From NCBI RefSeq assembly GCF_000242435.1, contig NZ_JH591187.1:62001-126000 (forward strand): a stretch of DNA of 64,000 nucleotides, given 5' to 3'. Position numbers and translations under genes: made by a program. The notes beneath the pieces were generated by a model, which saw only the letters and a program-made list of their open reading frames with translations, ran no database searches and had not been told where the DNA came from. Of the stretch, positions 17,879 to 25,983 are shown piece by piece. Positions within the stretch are counted from its first letter, which is position 1. Every line of letters starts with the position of its first letter. The DNA is from Dialister succinatiphilus YIT 11850 (GTDB lineage Bacteria > Bacillota > Negativicutes > Veillonellales > Dialisteraceae).

Positions 17879-17910
17879 AAAAAGGGTACCCGCCGGGGCG
17901 CCCTTTTTTG
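17879..17910 (+). terminator. Terminator of the dehydrogenase gene
   Basis: AAAAAGGGTACCCGCC/GGGGCGCCCTTTTTT. Confidence 0.85.
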
Positions 17911-17994
17911 TTTTGTAAGTGCTATGCCCTTATGAAACATGGTTCACTGGTTTTCTTTCTGTTTTTCTCCTCAAATTTCTTGTTTCCCCTTGAG

Positions 17995-18065
17995 GGGAAA
18001 TGCCACGTAGTGGCAAAAGGGTGTACGGGGCTGAGCAGCAATGTGATACTCTATAGCTATCCTGA
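17995..18065 (-). repeat. 72-bp repeat, inverted relative to the copy at 35980
   Basis: GGGAAATGCCACGTAGTGGC, then AAAAGGGTGTACGGGGCTGA and GTGATACTCTATAGC. Its reverse complement matches 35980-36053 with about four differences. The gap from 17911 to 18285 has no gene; CGCCAATCGGCGG follows the repeat. Confidence 0.85.
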
Positions 18066-18285
18066 CCGCCAATCGGCGGCCTCCCTCGCCACCTCATGGT
18101 TCTCTCCCCCTTGCAAGCAGGTGGCACTCGTTTTAATAAATGCAGTTCTAAAGGTTTTTTCATAAGAGGGCGCCTTCTATAAATGTAGAGGCGCCCCAGT
18201 CCCCATTTATAGAGAAAATCCCTTTTCACAGCCCCGTCCCATGGGGTATAATGGTATGACGCTTATTTTAATTTTGAGGTGAAAC

Positions 18286-19893
18286 ATGACTGATTTGGAA
18301 GAAATAAAAAGACGCCGTACCTTTGCCATCATTTCCCATCCGGATGCCGGCAAGACGACGCTTACTGAAAAACTGCTGCTCTACGGCGGAGCCATCCATC
18401 TGGCAGGATCCGTCAAGGCAAGAAAGACAGCCCGCTATGCCGTTTCCGACTGGATGGAAATTGAAAAACAGCGTGGTATTTCTGTCACCAGCTCGGTGCT
18501 CCAGTTCGACTACCAGGGCTGCCGCATCAATATTCTGGACACCCCGGGGCATGCGGACTTTTCTGAAGATACTTACCGTACCCTTATGGCGGTGGACTCC
18601 GCCGTCATGGTCATCGACGTGGCCAAGGGCGTGGAAGCCCAGACGAAGAAACTCTTCAAAGTCTGCTCTGACCGGGGCATTCCGATTTTTACCTTTGTCA
18701 ATAAAATCGACCACTTCGGCAAGAACCCCTTCGACCTCATGGCCGATATTGAAGATGTACTGGGCATCCGCTCCTGCCCCATGAACTGGCCCATCGGAGT
18801 GAATGGCGATTATACCGGCATTTACGACAGAGAAACGGAAATGTGCCATCTCTTCATCAAGGACAATGCCCATGGCGTAAAGAAACTGGAAATGATTTCC
18901 GGGAAAATGGACGATGAAAAAATCACTTCCCATCTGAGCCCTGAAATCATTCAGTCCCTGAAAGACGACCTGGAACTTCTGGACGAAGCAGGGGACCCCT
19001 TCGATGAAGAAAAAGTGGCAAAAGGAGAACTGACCCCCATGTTCTTCGGCTCCGCCATGACCAATTTCGGCGTACAGCCCTTCCTGGAAAAATATCTGCA
19101 GCTCGCTCCGCCGCCGGAACCGAGAAAGACACTGGAAGGCACTGTGGCCCCGGAAGATCCCAATTTCTCCGCCTTCGTTTTCAAAATCCAGGCCAATATG
19201 GATCCCAAGCACCACGACCGGGTGGCTTTCATGCGCATCTGCTCCGGCGTCTTTGAAAAAGGGGCGAGCGTGCTTCACCGCCAGAGCGGCAAAATGATCC
19301 GCCTCTCCCAGCCCCAGCAGTTCCTGGCTACGGAAAGACAGACCGTGGAAAAAGCCTATCCCGGCGATATTATCGGCGTTTTCGATACAGGTGAACTGGG
19401 CGTAGGGGATACGGTATGCGAAAAGAAACATCCTGTCACCTTCATCGACTTCCCTGTGTTCCCGCCGGAACTTTTCGCCCGGCTTTCACCGGTGAGCAGC
19501 ATGAAGAGAAAGCAGTTCCTGAACGGCGTTACCCAGCTGGCCCAGGAAGGGGCCATCCAGGTGTACAAACAGCCCTACATCATGGAATCCTTCATTATCG
19601 GTGCCGTTGGCCAGCTGCAGTTTGAAGTCATGAAATACCGGCTGGAAAACGAATACAACGTATCGGTGAACCTGGAACCCTTAGGCTTCACCGCTGCCCG
19701 CTGGACCGAAGGCGACGTGCCGCCGGAAGAACTGGTAGGCATCGACAATGCCATGGTGGTCTACGACCGCCGCGAACGGCCGGTGTACCTCCTGCCCAAT
19801 GCCTGGCAGGCAGGCTGGCTGGCCCAGAGAAATCCAAAGGTCAAATTCCTGGAAAGCCCGCCCCTGGGTGTGGCAGAACTGGAAGGAAATTAA
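18286..19893 (+). CDS. prfC: Peptide chain release factor 3
   Basis: 535 residues, full family length. A translational GTPase: P-loop SHPDAGKTTLTEK (about 17-29), RGISVTSSVLQF switch I, DTPGHADFSEDTYR (DxPG), and NKIDH. RF3-specific text follows, such as GVFDTGELGVGDT and the C-terminal QFEVMKYRLENEYNV. It releases RF1/RF2 from the ribosome after peptide hydrolysis. Monocistronic, with GAGGTG before the ATG and a terminator after the stop. Confidence 0.97.
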   Translation: MTDLEEIKRRRTFAIISHPDAGKTTLTEKLLLYGGAIHLAGSVKARKTARYAVSDWMEIEKQRGISVTSSVLQFDYQGCRINILDTPGHADFSEDTYRTLMAVDSAVMVIDVAKGVEAQTKKLFKVCSDRGIPIFTFVNKIDHFGKNPFDLMADIEDVLGIRSCPMNWPIGVNGDYTGIYDRETEMCHLFIKDNAHGVKKLEMISGKMDDEKITSHLSPEIIQSLKDDLELLDEAGDPFDEEKVAKGELTPMFFGSAMTNFGVQPFLEKYLQLAPPPEPRKTLEGTVAPEDPNFSAFVFKIQANMDPKHHDRVAFMRICSGVFEKGASVLHRQSGKMIRLSQPQQFLATERQTVEKAYPGDIIGVFDTGELGVGDTVCEKKHPVTFIDFPVFPPELFARLSPVSSMKRKQFLNGVTQLAQEGAIQVYKQPYIMESFIIGAVGQLQFEVMKYRLENEYNVSVNLEPLGFTAARWTEGDVPPEELVGIDNAMVVYDRRERPVYLLPNAWQAGWLAQRNPKVKFLESPPLGVAELEGN

Positions 19894-19895
19894 TC

Positions 19896-19934
19896 AAAAG
19901 CAGCAGAACCATAGATGGCTCTGCTGCTTTTTTT
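19896..19934 (+). terminator. Terminator of prfC
   Basis: AAAAGCAGCAGAACCAT/ATGGCTCTGCTGCTTTTTTT. Confidence 0.9.
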
Positions 19935-20011
19935 GCATTCTGGCAAGCGCAGTGAGCTAATCAGCAGACTGTTTTTCATGCCATATAGAACAGAAAGGGA
20001 AATCCAGTCCC

Positions 20012-20200
20012 TTATGAGTGTGAAGGTTCAAGCGCCTTTCGACGCGGTCGGGATCGGGACCAGCGCGGTGCTTTCCAGTATTCCCGAAGGTTGACACGCT
20101 CTTACGGGCGTGAGGGTTGAGCCAGCCGTCGGGCCTTTGGCCCTGGGCTGCCAGGGTTCTGCCTGTGATCGGCTTCGCCTTACAGGCGGGCTCCATGCTC
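20012..20200 (-). repeat. Hairpin array in reverse orientation
   Basis: On the minus strand: GAACCCTGGCAGCCCAGGGCC, CAACCCTCACGCCCGTAAG followed by AGCGTGTCAACCTTCGGG. It is the only copy of the array type here on this strand. No gene lies between 19935 and 20640. Confidence 0.7.
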
Positions 20201-20224
20201 TCGCCCTCGGGAGTTATATAGTAT

Positions 20225-20311
20225 TGTGGAGGTCCTGCATAGGACCTCCAAGTCAGCCAAAGTAGGCCCTTAGCCTGTCCATAAAAGGGCCTACCTATTG
20301 GCTGGCTGACC
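20225..20311 (+). other. Multi-stem element with TGCATA loop, variant copy
   Basis: Hairpin GGAGGTCC-TGCATA-GGACCTCC (20228-20249), then GTCAGCC, GTAGGCCCTT-AGCCTGTCCATA-AAAGGGCCTAC and closing GGCTGAC. Compared with the copies at 41931, 47639 and 53062 the loops hold and both sides of the stems change together. Confidence 0.7.
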
Positions 20312-20455
20312 GTGCCCACTGGCGAGGTACGGCGCCTTCGGCGCCATTTTTTATACTGCCTTTGACGGCGAAAACCATACAACCGCCCTGGCGGGCGAGG
20401 AAATGCATTCCCCCTTTGGTGGCTGGCACCACCACCTTTCCGCCCCGCTGGGAAG

Positions 20456-20545
20456 CGTGTCACTGGATTCTCAGTCGCCTGCGGCTCCTTGCGAATCCAG
20501 TTCCCTTGCCACCCCGCAGTTCGGTGAGGCGGCAAAAGGAAAGCG
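20456..20545 (+). repeat. ACTGGATT..AATCCAGT repeat module
   Basis: GTGTCACTGGATT...GCGAATCCAGTTCCCTTGCC, shared with 36063-36120 and, shortened, with the tandem copies at 55011-55154. Confidence 0.7.
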
Positions 20546-20573
20546 CCTTAATGGGCAGGCTAGGTGTCCCGTG

Positions 20574-20645
20574 CGGCTTCCGAGGAATATTCTCTTAACG
20601 ATAGACAGGGGGGGCAAGGGGGTGCATCGTTATTTGTATCAAAAA
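20574..20645 (+). repeat. Left-junction sequence shared by both recombinase remnants, copy A
   Basis: CGGCTTCCGAGG, CTTAACGATAGACAGGGGG, GGGGTGCATCGTTATTTGTATCAAAA in order. The same ordered text lies at 28236-28333 directly before the second recombinase remnant, though the two recombinase genes are cut at different codons. Confidence 0.8.
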
Positions 20646-21515
20646 GACCTTCACACCGGACTTCCCCACGAAGAAGGTGGTGAAGAACACGGGGCAAGTC
20701 CCCAGCTACTTCGTGGAGCAGAGCCATCCCGCCATCATCGACCCTGTCACCTTCGAGATGGTGCAGTCGGAGGCAGCGCGGCGCAAGCGGGAGGGAGGCA
20801 GATACAGCGGCGTGAGCATTTTCTCCGGGAAAATCAAATGCGGCGAATGCGGCGGCTTCTTCGGAGCCAAGGTCTGGCATAGCACCGACAAGTACCGCAG
20901 GGTCATCTATCGTTGCAACAACAAGTACGACGGGCATAAATGCCAAACGCCCCATGGGTAATATGCCGGTGGCATATTACCGAGGAGGAAATCAAAGTAG
21001 CCGTCGTCACGGCCTTTAACAAGCTGGTGACGGAGCGGGCTGGCGCAAACGTCGCATCACGCTCCTGCGCCAGCACTAGCGCATCCTGCGCGTCGGAGGA
21101 GATTGCTGCCAACGCCCGGCTCGTCCGGCAGACGCTCTGCGATACTGCGGAGTTGGAGCGGGAGAAAGCCTCCTTGGGGCAGGAGCTTGCGGTGCTGGTG
21201 GAGATGACCCAGAACTGCATCGCCGAGAATGCAAGGATTGCCCAAGATCAGGGCGAGTACCAAAAACGCTACAACGGCTTGGTGGAGCGGTACGAGAAAG
21301 CCAAGGCACGGTTTGACGAGGTGATGGAGGCCATCGCAGAGCGGTCAGCCAAGGGCGAGAGTCTGGCGGGGTTCATCAGGACACTTGAGGCGCAGACCGA
21401 GCCTGTGGCAGAGTTCGATGAGCGGCTCTGGGGTACGATGGTGGATTATGTGACGGTGGGCGTGGACGGCGGCATGACGGTGGTGTTCCGCGATGGGACG
21501 GATATACTGGTTTGA
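20641..21515 (+). pseudogene. Large serine recombinase remnant (5' truncated, frameshifted)
   Basis: The reading starts abruptly at KKTFTPDFPTKK in the recombinase domain, so the catalytic resolvase domain and about half the protein are missing. Zinc-ribbon text KIKCGECGGFFGAKVWHS is followed by CQTPH. A 24-base segment containing TAATATGCC-GGT-GGCATATTA (about 20958-20981) then breaks the frame, and coding continues as EEEIKVAVV with the coiled-coil tail to ...FRDGTDILV. It aligns along its length with the remnant at 28303-29490. It is not functional as it stands, and marks the left side of the accessory island. Confidence 0.85.
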
Positions 21516-21572
21516 ATACTTGCACAGTGCAGACGGACGTCTTTCCATACGGTGAATAATTATTGGTGCATA

Positions 21573-22499
21573 TCAGCACAAATAAGGCAAGACGCAGTCT
21601 GTATGGTTTTTAGCCTCACTGATGAATTTTTGTACGGCAGAGTTTTTGTTTAGGGCAGAGTCTTTGCGATAGTATATGCCCATTGGTGCACGGGGAGATT
21701 CGTCCCAAGGCAGAAAAGCAAGTTCCTTGTGAGGCAACGCTAAATGCTCGGGGATAAGCGCAAACCCCGCACCCGTCAGCGCCAGATTGTAGGCTTCGCT
21801 GATGGTAGCACAGAGAATATTGTCCAGTTCATCGTTGACGGGAATGATGCGGTGGCCACGGGAAAAGGTACGCTTCAGAAGATACAGCGGTATGGCGATA
21901 ATTTGACGATGAGGCCATAACCCCGAAGAAGAGACGCTTTTTTGGCGTCTTTTTTTGCATTGGAGAGCAAGTGCATGCGCCTTGCTCACGACGCAGATAA
22001 AACCATCGTCATGGAGCTTTACAAAATGAATTGCCTCGTCAGAAAATTTAGCATCCTTCATGCCAATGACCAGATCAAGCTGATTGACAGCAAGGCGGTG
22101 CAGATTGGCATCTGTTTGGTCGAGGGTAAGCTCCGGCAAAATGTTGTCCTGCGTCTCAAGCAGTGGAGTGAGGATTTTGCTGATGAGCCAATTTGCGTGG
22201 GAATCGGCGTAGCCAATTCGCAGGACATTCCGCTGACTTTTGTGAAAGCTCTCCATCCATTCTTTTGAGCGGTAGTAGATTTCGAGGATTTGCCGTGCAT
22301 CGGGTAGGAACTGACAGCCGATTTGCGTCAGCGTCACCGAACGGGTGGTACGCTGAAAAAGCTGCACGCCCAGCTCGTTTTCCAGACTTTTGATTTGACG
22401 GGAGACGGCGGGCTGCGTCATGGAGAGCTGCTCGGCAGTCCTGGCGTAGTTCAGTGTCTTTGCGAGGGTGGCAAAGCATTCCAACTGTTGCGTGTTCAT
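21573..22499 (-). CDS. LysR-family regulator divergent from the RiPP cluster
   Basis: 308 residues from ATG 22499 (MNTQQLECF), preferred because GAGGTGA lies 8 bases upstream; the reading could extend 30 codons. The helix-turn-helix is LNYARTAEQLSMTQPAVSRQIKSLE (about 16-40). The effector domain runs from VLRIGYADSHANW (about 92). It is transcribed away from the precursor gene across a 150-base gap that carries a perfect palindrome, the classic arrangement of a LysR activator and its target. The inducer is unknown. Control of the RiPP operon is inference from position. Confidence 0.88.
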   Translation of the reverse strand: MNTQQLECFATLAKTLNYARTAEQLSMTQPAVSRQIKSLENELGVQLFQRTTRSVTLTQIGCQFLPDARQILEIYYRSKEWMESFHKSQRNVLRIGYADSHANWLISKILTPLLETQDNILPELTLDQTDANLHRLAVNQLDLVIGMKDAKFSDEAIHFVKLHDDGFICVVSKAHALALQCKKRRQKSVSSSGLWPHRQIIAIPLYLLKRTFSRGHRIIPVNDELDNILCATISEAYNLALTGAGFALIPEHLALPHKELAFLPWDESPRAPMGIYYRKDSALNKNSAVQKFISEAKNHTDCVLPYLC

Positions 22500-22533
22500 G
22501 GAAATCACCTCATCCCTATTATGACATGTCACA

Positions 22534-22568
22534 CGGATTATTGATACGCCTAGCGTATCAATAATCCG
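22534..22568. promoter_or_regulatory. Perfect 16-bp palindrome in the divergent promoter region
   Basis: CGGATTATTGATACGC (22534-22549), CTA, GCGTATCAATAATCCG (22553-22568). It sits 34 bases before the LysR start and 85 before the precursor start, so an operator is the natural reading. A TGACATGTCA palindrome lies next to it at 22522. Confidence 0.7.
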
Positions 22569-22652
22569 AAATTTGCATTTCACAACCATGGCTGTTCCTG
22601 TTATTATGAACCTGTCGAAAGTTAATGCCAGCTAAAAGAAAGGATGATTCAC

Positions 22653-22934
22653 ATGGCACTCAAGAATTTAGCAGCATGGAACAAGAAGGCAGCCATGAAT
22701 CTGACCGGCTCCTCCTGCGGATCCGGCGACAAGATTATGTCCGTGGCTTGCGGTTCCGGGGATAAGGTATTGCCTGCCGCTTGCGGTTCCGGTGACAAGG
22801 TCGTGCCGACGGCTTGCGGCTCCGGCGACAAGGTCGTGCCGACGGCTTGCGGCTCCGGCGACAAGGTCGTGCCGACGGCTTGCGGCTCTGGCGACAAGGT
22901 CGTGCCGACGGCTTGCGGCTCCGGCGACAAGTAA
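22653..22934 (+). CDS. Repeat-type RiPP precursor peptide (ACGX-like)
   Basis: 93 residues from ATG 22653 (MALKNLAAWNKK); an ATG at 22644 abuts AGAAAGG too closely, while 22653 is 11 bases on. A short leader (about residues 1-19, AAWNKKAAMNLTG) precedes seven CGSGDK motifs, one per 11 residues. The motifs are joined by IMSV, VLPA and then four VVPT linkers, nearly all as ACGSGDK. The single Cys per unit next to Gly-Ser-Gly-Asp-Lys and the radical SAM/SPASM gene 95 bases downstream mark it as a ribosomally made, post-translationally modified peptide. I recall a computationally defined ACGX-repeat precursor family. The modification, likely at Cys, and the final product are unknown. Confidence 0.88.
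   Translation: MALKNLAAWNKKAAMNLTGSSCGSGDKIMSVACGSGDKVLPAACGSGDKVVPTACGSGDKVVPTACGSGDKVVPTACGSGDKVVPTACGSGDK
22716..22931 (+). repeat. 33-bp tandem repeat encoding the precursor core
   Basis: Six full 33-base periods plus 18 bases. The last four units are almost base-identical (GCTTGCGGCTCCGGCGACAAG), the first two diverged, so recent duplication has extended the 3' part. It is coding, not a CRISPR. Confidence 0.9.
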
Positions 22935-22973
22935 TTTTGGTGTTCCGGTGGGCATGAATGTCCCCGTGGGGGC

Positions 22974-22994
22974 GTAGGTGCAAAATACACCTAC
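22974..22994 (+). promoter_or_regulatory. Hairpin between precursor and maturase genes
   Basis: GTAGGTG-CAAAATA-CACCTAC. No T-run follows. A stem in this place often lowers expression of the enzyme relative to the precursor or protects the precursor mRNA 3' end. Confidence 0.45.
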
Positions 22995-23029
22995 ATCCGA
23001 TGACAGGAAAAAGCAAGGAGGGCGGTCGA

Positions 23030-24064
23030 GTGAAACCGTATTTTTCATTTCAGTGGCATATCACCGATGATTGCGATCAGCGCTGCAAGCACTGTTATAT
23101 TTTCGCCGAAAACAAGGAGAAATGTATCAGCAGAATGACGCGGCAGCAGATGACGGCTGTACTGGAAAACTGTGAGGATTTTTGCGAAACCTTTGACCGT
23201 CAGCCCTACTTCTACCTGACCGGGGGAGATCCCATCCTGCATCCAGATTTTTGGTGGTTGCTGGAAAAATTCCGGGAAAGGAGCATTCCTTTTACTATCA
23301 TGGGGAATCCCTTCCACCTGACGGAGGATGTATGCAGACGCATGAAGGAATGCGGCTGTGTGCGCTATCAGATGTCTATAGACGGTCTTTGGGAAACCCA
23401 CGATTGGTTCAGGAAGCCGGGTTCTTACAAAACTACCCTGGAAAAGGTTGCCACCCTGAATGCTGCGGGTATCCGCTCCATTCTGATGACTACCGTTTCC
23501 GGGAAAAATATAGATGAAGTGCCGCAGATAATTGATGCGGCGGTGGCGGCGGGAGCGAAGGTCTATGCCTTTGCCCGATACTGCCCCACAAGCGAGGAAA
23601 AAAGTACCAATATCACGCCTCGGCGCTATCGGCAGCTTTTGGCCGAGTGTGACAGGAAGTTCCGTGCCTATGAGGAATCCGGCTGCGAAACCTATTTCAA
23701 TCGCAAAGACCACCTCTGGACGCTCTATGATTACGAAGAAGGAAAATTTACGATTCCAGAGGATGCGGAGCCTGATATGATTTACGGTGGTTGTAACTGC
23801 GGAAACGGGCATTTGACGATACTGCCAACGGGGGATGTCTATGCCTGCCGCAGGGTGCAAAACAGTCGTGTGGGCAATGCCTTTACAGACAGGCTGGCTG
23901 ATTTGTGGGTAAACGAGCTGGAAGATTATCGGGAATATGATAAATTTGCCAAGTGCAGCAAGTGTGAGCTAAAGGCTTGGTGCCGTGGCTGTCCCGCCGT
24001 AGCATCTGCCAATTCCGGCGGAGATTTTTATGCCGCCGACCCGCAATGCTGGAAGGAGATTTGA
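23030..24064 (+). CDS. Radical SAM/SPASM peptide maturase
   Basis: 344 residues from GTG 23030 (VKPYFSFQWHIT); AAGGAGG at 23015-23021 gives 8-base spacing, whereas the upstream ATG readings lack a ribosome site. The radical SAM cluster CDQRCKHC (CxxxCxxC) is at about residues 15-22, with FYLTGGDP as the GGE-like SAM contact. The SPASM/twitch region has C-NCGNGHLTILPTGDVYAC and CSKCELKAWCRGCP...C, enough for auxiliary [4Fe-4S] clusters. Such enzymes abstract a hydrogen from a peptide residue, commonly forming thioether or carbon-carbon crosslinks. The substrate is presumably the repeat peptide just upstream. The linkage type cannot be read from sequence. Confidence 0.92.
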   Translation: MKPYFSFQWHITDDCDQRCKHCYIFAENKEKCISRMTRQQMTAVLENCEDFCETFDRQPYFYLTGGDPILHPDFWWLLEKFRERSIPFTIMGNPFHLTEDVCRRMKECGCVRYQMSIDGLWETHDWFRKPGSYKTTLEKVATLNAAGIRSILMTTVSGKNIDEVPQIIDAAVAAGAKVYAFARYCPTSEEKSTNITPRRYRQLLAECDRKFRAYEESGCETYFNRKDHLWTLYDYEEGKFTIPEDAEPDMIYGGCNCGNGHLTILPTGDVYACRRVQNSRVGNAFTDRLADLWVNELEDYREYDKFAKCSKCELKAWCRGCPAVASANSGGDFYAADPQCWKEI

Positions 24065-24069
24065 GAGAT

Positions 24070-24648
24070 ATGGATATACTCACGCTGATGAAGGAACGCC
24101 GTTCTATTCGGAAATACCAAGACAAACAAGTTCCAAGGGAACTGGTGGACAAGATTGTAGAGGCAGGGCTGTATGCTCCCAATGCCGGAGGTGGTCAGCG
24201 CAGCATGATTGTTACTCTGCATAATGCAGAGTTGGCGAAGAAGCTCGGCAAGCTGAACTTTTCAACCTTTGACCGCAGTAAGCTCCTGGGCGGTCATGTG
24301 TCCGATGAGCAGCCTTCTGTCATTGATGATCCGAATATCAGGAACGGCTTTTACGATGCACCTACGGTCTGCGTGATTTTCGGGCAGAAGGATTTTCTTT
24401 TTAGTGTGGCGGATGCCTTCTGCATAGCAGAAAATATGATTTTGGCTGCTCATGCGCTCGGGGTTGATTCCTGCATTATTTCCCGTGCCGAGGAAACCTG
24501 TGCCCTGCCGGAAGGCAAGGCGTTCATGGAGGAATGGGGTGTGCCGGACACAATGGAGGCCAAGGCTTTTGTAACCTTGGGCTACCATGCGGGGGACTAT
24601 CCGAAGGGCAAGCCCCGCAAAGCGTGCCGGAACATTGTGATTGAGTGA
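24070..24648 (+). CDS. Nitroreductase-family flavoprotein
   Basis: 192 residues from ATG 24070, five bases after the maturase stop, with AAGGAGAT overlapping the end of that gene. The nitroreductase fold is evident: LTLMKERRSIRKYQDKQVP at the FMN-binding start, LYAPNAGGGQRS, and a C-terminal VTLGYHAGDYPKGKPRKA. It is a short single-domain FMN enzyme. In RiPP clusters relatives oxidise azoline rings or Cys-derived groups or serve as reductases; which one here is unknown. Translational coupling to the radical SAM gene argues for a role in the same pathway. Confidence 0.88.
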   Translation: MDILTLMKERRSIRKYQDKQVPRELVDKIVEAGLYAPNAGGGQRSMIVTLHNAELAKKLGKLNFSTFDRSKLLGGHVSDEQPSVIDDPNIRNGFYDAPTVCVIFGQKDFLFSVADAFCIAENMILAAHALGVDSCIISRAEETCALPEGKAFMEEWGVPDTMEAKAFVTLGYHAGDYPKGKPRKACRNIVIE

Positions 24649-24678
24649 ACTTTGTAAATTTGAGGGGAGATTCTGTCG

Positions 24679-25074
24679 ATGAGTTTGATTAAAGGACTGC
24701 ATCATGCGGCTTTGCGCTGTTGTGGCAAAGCGTAAATGGACGCTGTGATCGCGTTTTATTGTGATGTGCTTGGCATGAATATACTTCGCAGCTGGGGCGA
24801 TGGCGTGGAAGCCGGAGCGATGCTGGACACGGGGAACGGCGTGATAGAGCTGTTTGCCAACGCCGAGCCGGGGCGCAGGCCGGGGCAGGTTGACCATATC
24901 GCCCTGGCTACGGATAAGGTAGACGAGTGTATGGCGGCCTGTGCCAAGGAAGGACTGAAAGTCATCATGGCGCCGCAGGACATTGTCGTACCCTGCGAGA
25001 CGCCCTACCCCTTGCATATTGCCTTTGTAGAGGGCAAAGCCGGGGAAATCATTGAATTCTTTGACGAGAAGTAA
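24679..25074 (+). pseudogene. VOC/glyoxalase-fold protein with in-frame stop
   Basis: From ATG 24679 with GAGGGGAGA upstream the reading is MSLIKGLHHAALRCCGKA, then TAA at 24733, then in the same frame MDAVIAFYCDVLGMNILRSWGD to the end. Both sides belong to one vicinal-oxygen-chelate domain, where HHAAL carries a first-strand metal ligand and AFYCDVLGM the following helix. A GAA to TAA change is the simplest cause. The restart ATG 24736 has no ribosome site and would lose the first strand. The gene is likely inactive or made only by reinitiation. It lies between cluster genes with tight spacing. Confidence 0.8.
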
Positions 25075-25092
25075 GAAAGAAGGGTTAAGACC

Positions 25093-25971
25093 ATGCATTT
25101 TTCCAGCGGTATCAATCGTCCTCCTTATGAGGCCAATGACGGATTTTTGCAGATTACATCAGGCTGCAGTCATGGGAGTTGTAAATTCTGTACCTTTTAC
25201 AAGGAAAGTCCCTTTTCCCTGTCGCCCATGGAGGAAATAGAAGCTGACATTAAAGAACTGGCTCATTCGGGCTGGAGATTTGACCGCATTTATTTGCAGG
25301 GGGCTGATCCCTTCATTCGCAAGACCGAGGACTTGCTGAAAATCGCCGACATGATTTATCATTATCTTCCTCGGGTGAAATCCATCGGCGGCTACGCCCG
25401 TGTGGACAATCTCAAAAACAAGACGGTAGAGCAGGTGAGACAGCTCAAGGATGCGGGCTACAACTATTTCTACTTCGGCGTGGAAAGCGGCGACGATAAA
25501 CTCCTCGACCGCATGAACAAGGGCTATCATGCCGACTATGTGCTGCACGAGTGCCGCAAAATGGACGAGGCGGGAATGCCTTGGATCGCCAATTTCCTCG
25601 GCGGACTTGGCGGCCATGGCTGGGGACTGTCCCATGCACGGGAAACGGCAAGGCTCTATAATCAGCTCAAACCAGCCATGATTTATGCTTCGGAACTGAC
25701 GCTCTTTCCCGATACGCCGCTTTCCCGTGATGTGGAGGAAGGAAAATTCGCCGAGGCCACGGAGCGGGAACGCATGGAGGAAATGCAGGAGTTTATCCGC
25801 TGTCTGACCGTGCCCACAATTTTCCGCGCCGAGCATGTCACCATGCCTGTGCGCATCAATGGCCGGGTGCCGGAGGACAAGGAGGCCATGATAAGCCGCT
25901 TGCAGGAAACCATGGATACCAACGGTGAGGAAAGACTGCAAATGTATCGAAGCAGCGTGTACAGCCTGTAA
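25093..25971 (+). CDS. Second radical SAM enzyme of the RiPP cluster
   Basis: 292 residues. The iron-sulfur motif is CSHGSCKFC (CxxxxCxxC, about 23-31) rather than classical CxxxCxxC, as in Elp3/YgiQ-like and related B12-independent radical SAM groups. IYLQGADPF, SIGGYARVDN, YNYFYFGVESGDDKLLDRMNKG and LGGLGGHGWG are typical of these barrels. No SPASM domain or B12-binding domain is present. AGAAGGG precedes the ATG. It could add a second modification or be an accessory enzyme; its substrate is unknown. Confidence 0.85.
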   Translation: MHFSSGINRPPYEANDGFLQITSGCSHGSCKFCTFYKESPFSLSPMEEIEADIKELAHSGWRFDRIYLQGADPFIRKTEDLLKIADMIYHYLPRVKSIGGYARVDNLKNKTVEQVRQLKDAGYNYFYFGVESGDDKLLDRMNKGYHADYVLHECRKMDEAGMPWIANFLGGLGGHGWGLSHARETARLYNQLKPAMIYASELTLFPDTPLSRDVEEGKFAEATERERMEEMQEFIRCLTVPTIFRAEHVTMPVRINGRVPEDKEAMISRLQETMDTNGEERLQMYRSSVYSL

Positions 25972-25983
25972 GAAGGTGTCAAC

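Noticed and set aside
22716-22931. Possible CRISPR-like array because of 33-bp spacing
   Set aside because: There are no unique spacers; the repeats are contiguous, in frame, and encode the precursor core.
24733-24735. Recoding of the TAA in the VOC-fold gene
   Set aside because: TAA is not used for selenocysteine or pyrrolysine, and there is no stem-loop of note; a nonsense change is simpler.
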